Assembly (NCBI GenBank): GCA_004173235.1
Contig: SEAC01000019.1
Span: 1-64,000, forward strand
From: Chitinophagaceae bacterium
Lineage (GTDB): Bacteria; Bacteroidota; Bacteroidia; Chitinophagales; Chitinophagaceae
Direction: 5' to 3'
DNA length: 64,000 nt
The number at the start of each line of letters is the position of its first letter. Within the stretch, counting starts at the first letter, position 1. The translations under genes and the position numbers were made by a program. Below, piece by piece: positions 17,921-25,518 of the stretch. The notes under the pieces were generated by a model. It saw nothing but the letters and a program-made list of their open reading frames with translations, was not told the origin of the DNA and did no database searches.

Positions 17921-19072
17921 TCAAATTCCTTTCAGCCGCTCCACCGCCGCGGCCAGCGTTTCGTCGCGCTTGGAGAAGCAAAAACGAAGCACGCGGTTGT
18001 CCACAGGTGTACGGTAAAACGAAGAAACCGGAATGGTGGCAACGCCCGCTTCCTTTGTAAGCCTTATTGCAAAATCATATTCGGGCTCATCGCTTATGGC
18101 ATCGTACGAATAGATCTGGAAGTAGGAGCCGTGGCTGGCCAGGGGGCGGAATCTTGTTCCCGTCATCAGCTGTTGAAAGTAATCGCGCTTCTTCTGCAGG
18201 CGCGAACCGAGCCCGAGAAAAACACCACGGTTGTTTATGAAATCGGCCAGGGCCACCTGCTTGGGCGTGTCGCAGGTGAAGGCGTTGAACTGGTGGATCT
18301 TCCGGAATTCGGCCATCAGCGCCGGCGGGGCGATGCAGTAGCCCAGCTTCCAGCCCGTGCAGTCGTATACCTTGCCGAAGGAATACACGGCAAACGCACG
18401 CTCGCGGAGCGGCGGGTACTTCAATACGCTTTCATGCTGCAGGCCATCGAAGATGAGGTGTTCGTACACCTCGTCGGCCACCACTATGATATTGCTGCCG
18501 GCTACCGCCGCTTCCAGTTCCAGCATATCGTCCTTCGTCAACACCGAGCCCGTTGGGTTGTGTGGCGTATTGACGATGATGGCGCGCGTGCGGCCGGTGA
18601 TCTTGGCACGCACTTCTTTCCAGTCGATGCGGTAGTTGGGGAAAACGAGGTTTACGGTGACGGCCTTCGCGCCCATCAACTCGATCTGCGGGATGTAGCA
18701 GTCATAGGCCGGCTCGAACACGATGACTTCGTCGCCCGGCTGCAGGATGGTGGCCAGCGCGGTGAACAACGCGTAGCTGGCGCCGGGCGTAATGGTGATC
18801 TCCGTTTCCGGATCGGGGCGGCTCCCGTATAAATACTGCACCTTGTCGGCAAGGGCTTTTCGCAGCGGGCCATACCCGTTCATATGCGCGTATTGGTTGT
18901 GGCCGTTGCGCATGGCATGCTCCACCAGCTCCAGCAGGCTTTCGTCCATCGCATAGTCCGGGAAGCCCTGTCCCAGGTTGATGGCCTTGTGCTCCGCTGC
19001 AAGCGCGCTCATTACGGTGAAGATGGTGGTGCCTACATTGGGGAGCTTGGAGTGGATGGAAACCGGAGACAT
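17921..19072 (-). CDS. PLP-dependent aminotransferase, methionine/kynurenine aminotransferase type (YbdL-like)
   Basis: The 383-residue fold-type I class I/II aminotransferase has INLGQGFPDY near the start, NTPHNPTGSVL around Asn172, Asp200 in VVADEVYEHLIFD, and the Schiff-base lysine Lys234 in SFGKVYDCTGWKLGY. The SFGK-x-x-x-x-TGWK pattern is that of YbdL/KAT-type enzymes, which transaminate methionine and aromatic amino acids. A RidA gene lies 100 bp upstream on the same strand. An exact -7 box lies 6 nt before the ATG. Confidence 0.88.
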   Translation of the reverse strand: MSPVSIHSKLPNVGTTIFTVMSALAAEHKAINLGQGFPDYAMDESLLELVEHAMRNGHNQYAHMNGYGPLRKALADKVQYLYGSRPDPETEITITPGASYALFTALATILQPGDEVIVFEPAYDCYIPQIELMGAKAVTVNLVFPNYRIDWKEVRAKITGRTRAIIVNTPHNPTGSVLTKDDMLELEAAVAGSNIIVVADEVYEHLIFDGLQHESVLKYPPLRERAFAVYSFGKVYDCTGWKLGYCIAPPALMAEFRKIHQFNAFTCDTPKQVALADFINNRGVFLGLGSRLQKKRDYFQQLMTGTRFRPLASHGSYFQIYSYDAISDEPEYDFAIRLTKEAGVATIPVSSFYRTPVDNRVLRFCFSKRDETLAAAVERLKGI

Positions 19073-19077
19073 GAGGT

Positions 19078-19085
19078 CAAATTTA
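19078..19085 (-). promoter_or_regulatory. -7 box TAAATTTG immediately upstream of the aminotransferase gene
   Basis: An exact TAnnTTTG match on the minus strand ends 5 nt before the ATG at 19072, implying a very short or absent leader. Confidence 0.5.
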
Positions 19086-19172
19086 GGGAGGTGGGAGGGA
19101 GAGAGGGAGATTACTTGAACAATAGAGTATATGAATAATTGATTAATCGAGGGTTTGTTACCATCACCTCTT

Positions 19173-19565
19173 TCACCCCTCCAGCATGGCCGTTGCCTCG
19201 ATCTCTATCAGCTGTCCCGCTCCTATCAGGCGGCTTACTTCCACCATCGATGTGCAGGGAAGGATGTGGGCGAACACTTCGCCATGGGCGCGGCCCGCTT
19301 CTTCCCAGCGGCTGATGTCGGTAACGAACATCCGCGTGCGCACTACGTTTTCGAGCGACGCGCCCGCCTGCAGCAGCACCGCTTCGATCTTTTTCAGGAT
19401 GTATTGGGTTTGCAGGTACAGGTCGTCTTCACCAATAAGAACGCCGTGCTCGTCTACAGCCACTGTGCCCGATACTTCGATGATGTTGCCCACGCGTACC
19501 GCGCGGCTATAGCCGACCGTCGCTTCCCACAGAGCGCCGGAAGAAAAAAGAGTCCTTGTTGTCAT
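19173..19565 (-). CDS. RidA family enamine/imine deaminase
   Basis: The 130-residue protein has the Rid fold pattern VGNIIEVSGTVAVDEHG, the substrate-binding Arg in VVRTRMFVTD (about residue 79) and the C-terminal IEIEATAM. Rid proteins hydrolyse reactive enamines and imines released by PLP enzymes. It sits next to a PLP-dependent aminotransferase gene, which fits this role. It diverges from the exonuclease gene. Confidence 0.88.
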   Translation of the reverse strand: MTTRTLFSSGALWEATVGYSRAVRVGNIIEVSGTVAVDEHGVLIGEDDLYLQTQYILKKIEAVLLQAGASLENVVRTRMFVTDISRWEEAGRAHGEVFAHILPCTSMVEVSRLIGAGQLIEIEATAMLEG

Positions 19566-19662
19566 GTGCTAATTTACTCGCTGGTCTTTTTCCCATCATT
19601 TTCTGGCCTTTTTCCCATTGCCGCTCCAGGGGCCGCAACTAGCTTTAAGCATCTTAACGCTT

Positions 19663-20373
19663 ATGAACTTCGCACACATATTATTCATAGATATCGAAAC
19701 GGTGCCGCAATATCCGGCCTATAGCGAATTGCCGCCGCTGTGGCAGCAACTGTGGGATGCAAAGGCCGCCATCATCGGGCGCGGCAACGCAACCGCCACT
19801 CCCGAATCACTTTATGAGCGCGCCGGCATTTACGCGGAGTTCGGCAAGATCGTGTGCATCGCTTACGGCTGCATCCGCGAAGAGGAGGGCAAGCGGCAAC
19901 TGGTGGTGGACGCCTTTGCTGGCGACGACGAAGCTTCGATCCTGCGCGATTTCGCCGCACTGCTGCAGCGCGATTGGTCGAGGGCGGACCGCTACCTGTG
20001 TGCGCACAACGGCAAGGAGTTCGACTTTCCGTATCTGTGCCGCCGCCTCGTCATCAACGGCATCGCTATTCCCGAACCGCTGCTCATTGCCGGACGCAAG
20101 CCCTGGGAAGTACGGCATCTCGATACCATGGAGTTGTGGAAGTTCGGCGATTTCAAAAGCTACACATCGCTTGCGCTGCTCGCGGCTTCGCTGGGCGTGT
20201 CTTCACCCAAAGACGATATCGATGGCAGCATGGTAGGCAACGTATATTGGAAAGAAAAGAACCTCGCGCGCATCCGCACTTATTGCCAGAAAGATGTGGT
20301 GACGGTGGCGCAGGTATTGCTCCGGTTCCATTGTGAGGGGATGATTCCCGACGCAAGGATCACTGCCCGTTAG
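19663..20373 (+). CDS. 3'-5' exonuclease, PolB exonuclease-like (PF10108 type)
   Basis: The ATG at 19663 (MNFAHILFIDIETVPQ) is chosen; the longer frame would begin with TTG and add only non-conserved residues. The 236-residue protein shows the DEDD exonuclease motifs: Exo I FIDIETV, Exo II CAHNGKEFDFPYL and Exo III RTYCQKDVVTVAQV with the YxxxD pattern. It belongs to the small RNase H-like proteins related to the proofreading domain of family B polymerases. A role in DNA or RNA trimming is inferred. Confidence 0.85.
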   Translation: MNFAHILFIDIETVPQYPAYSELPPLWQQLWDAKAAIIGRGNATATPESLYERAGIYAEFGKIVCIAYGCIREEEGKRQLVVDAFAGDDEASILRDFAALLQRDWSRADRYLCAHNGKEFDFPYLCRRLVINGIAIPEPLLIAGRKPWEVRHLDTMELWKFGDFKSYTSLALLAASLGVSSPKDDIDGSMVGNVYWKEKNLARIRTYCQKDVVTVAQVLLRFHCEGMIPDARITAR

Positions 20374-20516
20374 AGAAAGAACGCTGATCCGCCTTTGGGG
20401 GATACGCAGATTGTCTATGATCAATTAAGATTTGCTTACGCACGCAACGAATCCGCGCAAATCATCACAATCATACTAATCTGGAGCCTGCCCCGCTCCT
20501 GCGGGGTTCGTTCTCT
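20372..20516. repeat. Dispersed ~150-bp inverted-repeat element, copy B
   Basis: It begins AGAGAAAGAACGCTGATCC and ends GTTCGTTCTCTA. The internal words ACGCAGATTG, ATTTGCTTACGCACGC and ATCCGCG are shared with copy A. It starts at the stop codon of the exonuclease gene and ends just past the 3' end of manC. Confidence 0.75.
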
Positions 20517-20530
20517 ACACGCCGCAGGCG

Positions 20531-21637
20531 CTACAGGTACTCATCCCCGTGATTCCGCTTTACTTCCGCAACATATTCTTTGATCTCCTGCTCTTTGTCT
20601 TTCTGGCAAATGAGCAACACATCTTTGGTATCCACAACAATGAAATTGTCGAGGCCCTGCAGCAACACGAGTTTTCCATCGGGTGCGTGCACCATGCAGC
20701 GCTGCGCGTCGATCACCATCACCTTGTTGCCCACCACGGCGTTTTCGAGGTAGTCTTTTTCCATGTTCTCCCACGCCGAATTCCAGGTGCCGAGGTCGCT
20801 CCAGCCAAAGGAGGCAGGAATGACGTACACGTTGTCGGCCTTTTCCATGATGCCGAAATCAATGGAAATATTGGGGCACTGCGGGTAGATCGTATCGATG
20901 ACCGCCTTCTCGTTGTCTCCATTGAGCGACTCCTGCTCGGCGGCGAAAAGCTCGTACATCTCGGGCAGCCATTTACGGAATGCGTCGATGATGCGGCCAA
21001 CCTGCCACACGAAGATGCCTGCGTTCCATAAGAACTCGCCCGAAGCGATGAAGGCTTCCGCCATCTCGCGGTTCGGCTTTTCTGTAAACGTCTTCACCTT
21101 GTTGATCTGCGGCGCGGCCTCCGCCATTTCGTACTGGATGTAGCCGTAGCCCGTGTTGGGATAGGCAGGCTTGATGCCGATGGTGACGAGCGCGTTGAAA
21201 TGGTTGGCAAAGGCAAGTGCCTTGGCCGACACGTCGAGGAAATTTTCCCCGTCGAGAATGAGGTGGTCTGCCGGAGCAACGATCAGCGATGCTTTCGGAT
21301 CGATCTGCTGCAGCTTGAACGATATGTAGGCGATGCAGGGGGCAGTATTCTTACGGAACGGCTCGCCGATGATGTTGGCGCGGGGCAGCTCGGGCAGTTG
21401 CTCGGCCACCAGTTCCATGTAGTCGTCGGAAGTGACCACGAAGATGCGCTCGGGGGGCACGATGGTGCGGAAGCGATCGAGCGTTTGCTGGATGAGCGTG
21501 CGGCCCGCGCCGAGGATGTCGAGAAACTGCTTCGGATAATCGGTGCGGCTAACGGGCCAGAAGCGCGAGCCGATGCCGCCGGCCATGATGGCCACGTATG
21601 TGTGATCGTTTATCTGGGAGCGAATAAATGCGTTCAT
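20531..21637 (-). CDS. manC: Mannose-1-phosphate guanylyltransferase
   Basis: The 368-residue nucleotidyltransferase makes GDP-mannose from mannose-1-phosphate and GTP. The signature GGIGSRFWPVSRTDYPKQFL lies at residues 20-39, and IVAPADHLI and FTEKPNREMA follow. Residues near 225-290 include SIDFGIMEKADNVYVIPASF. It lacks the phosphomannose isomerase domain of bifunctional ManC, so it is the short form common in Bacteroidota. It follows kdsD by 3 nt, so both probably supply surface sugar precursors from one transcript. Confidence 0.93.
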   Translation of the reverse strand: MNAFIRSQINDHTYVAIMAGGIGSRFWPVSRTDYPKQFLDILGAGRTLIQQTLDRFRTIVPPERIFVVTSDDYMELVAEQLPELPRANIIGEPFRKNTAPCIAYISFKLQQIDPKASLIVAPADHLILDGENFLDVSAKALAFANHFNALVTIGIKPAYPNTGYGYIQYEMAEAAPQINKVKTFTEKPNREMAEAFIASGEFLWNAGIFVWQVGRIIDAFRKWLPEMYELFAAEQESLNGDNEKAVIDTIYPQCPNISIDFGIMEKADNVYVIPASFGWSDLGTWNSAWENMEKDYLENAVVGNKVMVIDAQRCMVHAPDGKLVLLQGLDNFIVVDTKDVLLICQKDKEQEIKEYVAEVKRNHGDEYL

Positions 21638-21640
21638 AGT

Positions 21641-22606
21641 TTAGAGCAGACCCTCGCGGATCAGGTCGTGCAGGTGGATGACGCCGGCATAACGGCCGCC
21701 GTCAAGAACGAGCAGGGTAGTAATGTTGTTGCCGCGCATCATTTCCAGCGCGTTGACGGCCAGCTCCGAAGCCTCGATGCTCTTGGGATGCTCGCTCATG
21801 ATGTGGCCAGCCTGGATGTTGTCGAGCACCGTGGCCTTTTCGAGCATGCGGCGCAGGTCGCCGTCGGTGATGACGCCGGCGAGCTCGCCCGCGTTGTTCA
21901 GCACGGCCGTCATGCCCAGGCGCCTGGCGGAGATCTCCATGATCACTTCGCGGATTCCTTGCGTGGTGGTCACCTGTGGCTTTTCGTGCTGCCCGCTGAG
22001 GTCGCCCACACGGAGGTAAAGCTTCTTGCCCAGCGCACCGCCGGGGTGAAACTTGGCAAAGTCTTCCACCTTGAAGCCACGCTGCTCCATCAGGCAGATG
22101 GCAAGCACATCGCCCATAACCAGCTGCGCCGTGGTGGACGTGGTGGGCGCGAGGTTGTTGGGACAAGCTTCCTGCGCCACCGTTGTATTAAGAAGGTAGT
22201 GGCAGTTTTTTGCGAGAAAGGATTCGGTATTGCCCACCATCCCTACCAGCGTGTTGCCGAAGTTTTTGATCAGGGGCACAAGCACGCGGATCTCCGGGCT
22301 TTCGCCGCTTTTGGAGATGAGAATCACCACGTCGTCGTGCTGCACCATGCCGAGGTCGCCGTGGATGGCATCGGCGGCATGGAGAAAAAGGGCGGGCGCG
22401 CCTGTTGAATTGAGCGTGGCCACGATCTTTTGCGCGATGATGGCGCTCTTGCCGATGCCCGAGAGCACGATGCGCCCGGTGCACGCGGCCAGCTTTTCCA
22501 CCACAGCGTCGATACCGTCGAGCTGCTGCGCCAGCTGGGCAACCGACTCGGCCTCCAGCTCAATTGTGCGGCGCGCAGCTTCTAATATGGAACGTTGCGT
22601 GTTCAA
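21641..22606 (-). CDS. kdsD: KpsF/GutQ family arabinose-5-phosphate isomerase
   Basis: The enzyme converts ribulose-5-phosphate to arabinose-5-phosphate, the first step to Kdo in lipopolysaccharide. The SIS domain has GIGKSAIIAQKIVATLNSTG and ISKSGESPEI. Two CBS motifs follow (RLGMTAVLNNAGELAGVITD and NNITTLLVLDGGRYAGVIHL). A GTG at 22642 would add 12 residues, but an exact -7 box lies between it and the TTG at 22606. I therefore place the start at 22606 (TTG, MNTQRSILEAARR), giving 321 residues. The start is uncertain; the function is not. Confidence 0.9.
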   Translation of the reverse strand: MNTQRSILEAARRTIELEAESVAQLAQQLDGIDAVVEKLAACTGRIVLSGIGKSAIIAQKIVATLNSTGAPALFLHAADAIHGDLGMVQHDDVVILISKSGESPEIRVLVPLIKNFGNTLVGMVGNTESFLAKNCHYLLNTTVAQEACPNNLAPTTSTTAQLVMGDVLAICLMEQRGFKVEDFAKFHPGGALGKKLYLRVGDLSGQHEKPQVTTTQGIREVIMEISARRLGMTAVLNNAGELAGVITDGDLRRMLEKATVLDNIQAGHIMSEHPKSIEASELAVNALEMMRGNNITTLLVLDGGRYAGVIHLHDLIREGLL

Positions 22607-22611
22607 GGCCG

Positions 22612-22619
22612 CAAAGATA
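22612..22619 (-). promoter_or_regulatory. -7 box TATCTTTG of the kdsD-manC operon
   Basis: An exact TAnnTTTG match on the minus strand lies within the longer possible kdsD frame and 6 nt before the TTG at 22606. It argues for the shorter start and a leaderless or nearly leaderless message. Confidence 0.45.
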
Positions 22620-22695
22620 GTCGCTTTAGCGGCTTGCGACACGGTTGCCGCTCGTCGCCGGTTAACGGCATTTTAACCTTTTAATTTAGTTGTTT

Positions 22696-22782
22696 ATGCA
22701 ACTGCATCCTAAATTCGCATACCTTATTGAAACAGCCCGCGGAGGCACACCAGTCCTGAATTTTCACTATCTTACCCTATAA
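22696..22782 (+). CDS. Possible 28-residue leader peptide upstream of recQ
   Basis: A short frame MQLHPKFAYLIETARGG... ends in TAA 54 nt before the recQ ATG, and the -7-like TAATTTAG lies just upstream of it. It could be a small translated leader in the recQ mRNA. It has no recognisable family, and a random frame of this length is common, so this is only a candidate. Confidence 0.2.
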   Translation: MQLHPKFAYLIETARGGTPVLNFHYLTL

Positions 22783-22836
22783 GGACCCCGCCCCCTCAAA
22801 AGCCGCTACGGCTGTTAAACGATCAGACCGAACAAA

Positions 22837-25119
22837 ATGAGCACCACTAAGAAAAATGTGAAAAAGCCCGCCACCCGGGTGAAGACGACTGAGTCGCCCG
22901 CTGTCGTGCGCAATTCGCCGTTTACATCCGCACAACTTCATACCGCCCTTCACGAACAATTCGGACTCGATGGTTTTCGCGGAAACCAGGAAGACATCAT
23001 CCAGAGCCTGCTGAGCGGGCGCGATACGTTTGTCATCATGCCCACGGGTGGTGGCAAAAGCCTTTGCTACCAGCTGCCCGCTTCCATCCTCGATGGAGTG
23101 GCCATCATCGTATCGCCGCTCATCGCGCTGATGAAAAACCAGGTAGACCTGGTGCGCTCCTATGCATCGAAAGATGAAGTAGCGCACTTCCTCAATTCCA
23201 CGCTTACCAAAAAAGAGATCAAAGCCGTGCACGCCGACCTTACCGCCGGCCGCACCAAGATGCTCTATGTAGCTCCGGAAACGCTTACGAAGCAGGACAA
23301 CCTCGATTTCTTCCGCGACCTGAACGTTTCGTTCTTCGCAGTAGACGAGGCGCACTGTATATCGGAGTGGGGCCACGACTTCCGCCCGGAATACCGCCGC
23401 CTGCGCGAGATGATGGACGAGATCAAGCCCGGAGCACCGGTGATCGCACTCACCGCTACGGCAACGCCGAAAGTGCAGAGCGACATCATCAAGAACCTCG
23501 GCCTGCGCAACCCGCAGATCTTCCTCTCTTCGTTTAACCGACCCAACCTGTATTATGAAGTGCAGCCGAAGGTGAAGAAAGAAGATACGCTGAAGGCCAT
23601 GGTGCGCTTCATCAGCCAGAACAAAGGCAAGAGCGGCATCATTTATACCACCAACCGCAAGACCACCGAGGAACTGGCCGAGCTGCTCACGCAGAACGGC
23701 ATCAAGGCCGTGGCCTACCACGCGGGCATCGACTCGAAGATCCGCGCCGACCGCCAGGACCAGTTCCTGAACGAAGAAATGCAGGTGATCGTTGCGACCA
23801 TCGCATTCGGCATGGGCATCGACAAGCCGGATATCCGCTTCGTAATCCACTACAACATTCCGAAGTCGATCGAAAACTACTACCAGGAAACGGGCCGCGC
23901 CGGCCGCGATGGACTGGAAGGTAAGTGCATCCTTTACTACTCGCACAAAGACGTGAGCAAGCTGGAACACCTGATGCGCGACAAGCCCCTGAGCGAGCGC
24001 GAGGTGGGTTCGCAGCTGATCTCCGAAACGGTTGCTTTCGCCGAAAGCGGCGTGTGCCGCCGCAAGGTGCTGCTCTCCTACTTTGGTGAAGAATACGGCA
24101 GCAAGGGCTGCGGCCAGTGCGATAACTGCAAGCACCCGAAAGAACTGATTGAAGCGAAGGACGACGTGCTGCGCCTGTTGCAAACGGTGATCGCCCTCGA
24201 CGAGCGCTTTGCCACCGACTACACGGTGAAGATCATCCGCGGCGAGCTGACGCAGCAGATCAAGATGTTCCGCCACGAAAACCTCGATGCGTTTGGCCTT
24301 GGCAAAGACCAGCCGGAGCATTTCTGGAATTCGCTCGTGCGCCAGCTGCTGCTCGAAGGAATCCTGCAAAAAGACATTGAAGAATACGGCGTGCTCAAGA
24401 TCACGCAGAAGGGCCGTGAGTTTGTGAAGAAGCCGAAGTCGTTCAAGATCGTGCTCAACAACCAGTTTGAAGACGCGCTTGCCGATGATGACGAGTCGGG
24501 TGCCGAAAGCGCGGCGGCTCCTGTAGCCGACGACACGCTGTTCAAGATGCTGATGGCCATCCGCCAGCAGGAGTCGAAGAAGAAGAATCTTCCCCCGTTC
24601 GTGATCTTCCTCGAAAACTCGTTGCAGGACATGGCTACGTTCTTCCCAACGAGCACGCAGGAGCTGGAGCGCTGCCAGGGCGTAAGCAAGGGCAAGGCCA
24701 TTCGTTATGGTAAGCCGTTCCTGGATGTGATTGCGCAGTACGTGGAAGAAAACAACATCGAGAAGCCCGACGACTTCGTGATGAAGAGCGTGGTGAACAA
24801 GAGCTCCAACAAAGTGCACATCATTCAGCAGGTAGACAAGCGAATCCCGCTGGAGAACATCGCCAAGAACCGCGGCATGCGCCTCGACGCGCTGCTGGAG
24901 GAGATGGAGACCATCGCCGCCTCGGGCACCAAGCTCAACCTCGATTATGCCATCACGGGCATCCTCGACGACTACGACCAGGAAGACATTCTCGAGTACT
25001 TCAAAGGCTGCCAAACGAGCTCGCTCGACGTGGCGCTGCAGGAGCTTTCGGAGGGCAACTACAACTGGGAGCAGCTGAAGCTGATGCGCATCAAGTTTTT
25101 GAGTGTGTACGGCAACTAA
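22837..25119 (+). CDS. recQ: ATP-dependent DNA helicase RecQ
   Basis: The 760-residue superfamily 2 helicase unwinds DNA 3'-5' in repair and recombination. Motif I is MPTGGGKSLCYQLP, motif II DEAHCISEWGHDFRPEY, motif III ALTATATP, motif V FGMGIDKPDIRFVIHY and motif VI YQETGRAGRDG. The RQC zinc site CRRKVLLSYFGE...CGQCDNCKHP follows, and an HRDC domain includes FPTSTQELERCQGVSKGKA. A C-terminal extension of about 100 residues resembles the HTH tail of Bacteroidota RecQ. It is a single gene ending at a strong terminator. Confidence 0.97.
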   Translation: MSTTKKNVKKPATRVKTTESPAVVRNSPFTSAQLHTALHEQFGLDGFRGNQEDIIQSLLSGRDTFVIMPTGGGKSLCYQLPASILDGVAIIVSPLIALMKNQVDLVRSYASKDEVAHFLNSTLTKKEIKAVHADLTAGRTKMLYVAPETLTKQDNLDFFRDLNVSFFAVDEAHCISEWGHDFRPEYRRLREMMDEIKPGAPVIALTATATPKVQSDIIKNLGLRNPQIFLSSFNRPNLYYEVQPKVKKEDTLKAMVRFISQNKGKSGIIYTTNRKTTEELAELLTQNGIKAVAYHAGIDSKIRADRQDQFLNEEMQVIVATIAFGMGIDKPDIRFVIHYNIPKSIENYYQETGRAGRDGLEGKCILYYSHKDVSKLEHLMRDKPLSEREVGSQLISETVAFAESGVCRRKVLLSYFGEEYGSKGCGQCDNCKHPKELIEAKDDVLRLLQTVIALDERFATDYTVKIIRGELTQQIKMFRHENLDAFGLGKDQPEHFWNSLVRQLLLEGILQKDIEEYGVLKITQKGREFVKKPKSFKIVLNNQFEDALADDDESGAESAAAPVADDTLFKMLMAIRQQESKKKNLPPFVIFLENSLQDMATFFPTSTQELERCQGVSKGKAIRYGKPFLDVIAQYVEENNIEKPDDFVMKSVVNKSSNKVHIIQQVDKRIPLENIAKNRGMRLDALLEEMETIAASGTKLNLDYAITGILDDYDQEDILEYFKGCQTSSLDVALQELSEGNYNWEQLKLMRIKFLSVYGN

Positions 25120-25149
25120 ATGAATAATCAGTAATCAGTAATGAGTAAG

Positions 25150-25174
25150 GCCGCCCGGGTGGGCGGCTTTTTTT
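25150..25174 (+). terminator. recQ terminator
   Basis: The stem GCCGCCC/GGGCGGC with a GGGT loop is followed by seven T residues, 30 nt past the recQ stop codon. Confidence 0.9.
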
Positions 25175-25221
25175 ATCCGCGTCCATCATAACGATCACTA
25201 AAAAATCTGCGTTCTTTCTCT
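25175..25221. repeat. Partial copy C of the dispersed inverted-repeat element
   Basis: ATCCGCGTCCATCATAACGA leads to AAAAAATCTGCGTTCTTTCTCT, matching the right half of copy A at 5120-5167. The left half is missing. It lies directly between the recQ terminator and tRNA-Phe. Confidence 0.7.
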
Positions 25222-25286
25222 AAAAAGTTTGGGGGATTGTCTGTGGATATCCCTATTTTTGCTGCCCGCTTTGGCGGAAAAAGGAT

Positions 25287-25359
25287 GGTGCGGTAGCTCA
25301 GTTGGTAGAGCAATGGACTGAAAATCCATGTGTCGCCGGTTCGATCCCGGCCCACACCA
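25287..25359 (+). tRNA. tRNA-Phe (GAA)
   Basis: The cloverleaf is clear: D arm GCTCAGTTGGTAGAGC, anticodon stem ATGGA/TCCAT with loop CTGAAAA (anticodon GAA), and T arm GCCGG-TTCGATC-CCGGC. No CCA is encoded. The acceptor stem GGTGCGG/CCACACC has one C5-A68 mismatch. The 3' end (from 25347) is the attachment core of the integrative element that follows. Confidence 0.93.
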
Positions 25360-25360
25360 C
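25347..25360 (+). repeat. attL core of the integrative element
   Basis: CCGGCCCACACCAC, the end of tRNA-Phe, is repeated exactly at 32908-32921. The two copies bound the AT-rich element with the integrase gene at its far end. Confidence 0.85.
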
Positions 25361-25370
25361 AAGTTAAAGA

Positions 25371-25409
25371 AAAAATCCCCTGTAAATCATGTATTTACGG
25401 GGGATTTTT
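25371..25409 (+). terminator. Terminator just inside attL, now serving tRNA-Phe
   Basis: A 17-bp stem with one wobble pair (AAAAATCCCC... 25371-25387 with 25393-25409) ends in TTTTT. It belongs to the element and stands in for the original tRNA terminator displaced beyond attR. Confidence 0.75.
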
Positions 25410-25416
25410 CGTTTCT

Positions 25417-25439
25417 AGGGGAAGTATAGGGGGAAGAAT
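25417..25439. repeat. Putative integrase arm-type sites, left end
   Basis: AGGGGAAGTAT and GGGGGAAGAAT are tandem here, about 60-80 bp from attL. Matching repeats occur at 32760-32783 near the other end. The integrase-binding role is inferred from position and repetition. Confidence 0.4.
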
Positions 25440-25518
25440 GACAAATAGTCTTCGATGGTCATGGCATTTTCTCTAATGTGGGAGAAGAGGATTGGTCAAG
25501 TTATGTATAGAATTACGG

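Noticed and set aside
22777..25014. A 745-codon open frame on the strand opposite recQ
   Set aside because: recQ is certain on the plus strand with all helicase motifs. The opposite frame is open because of GC-rich codon bias and has no recognisable domain.
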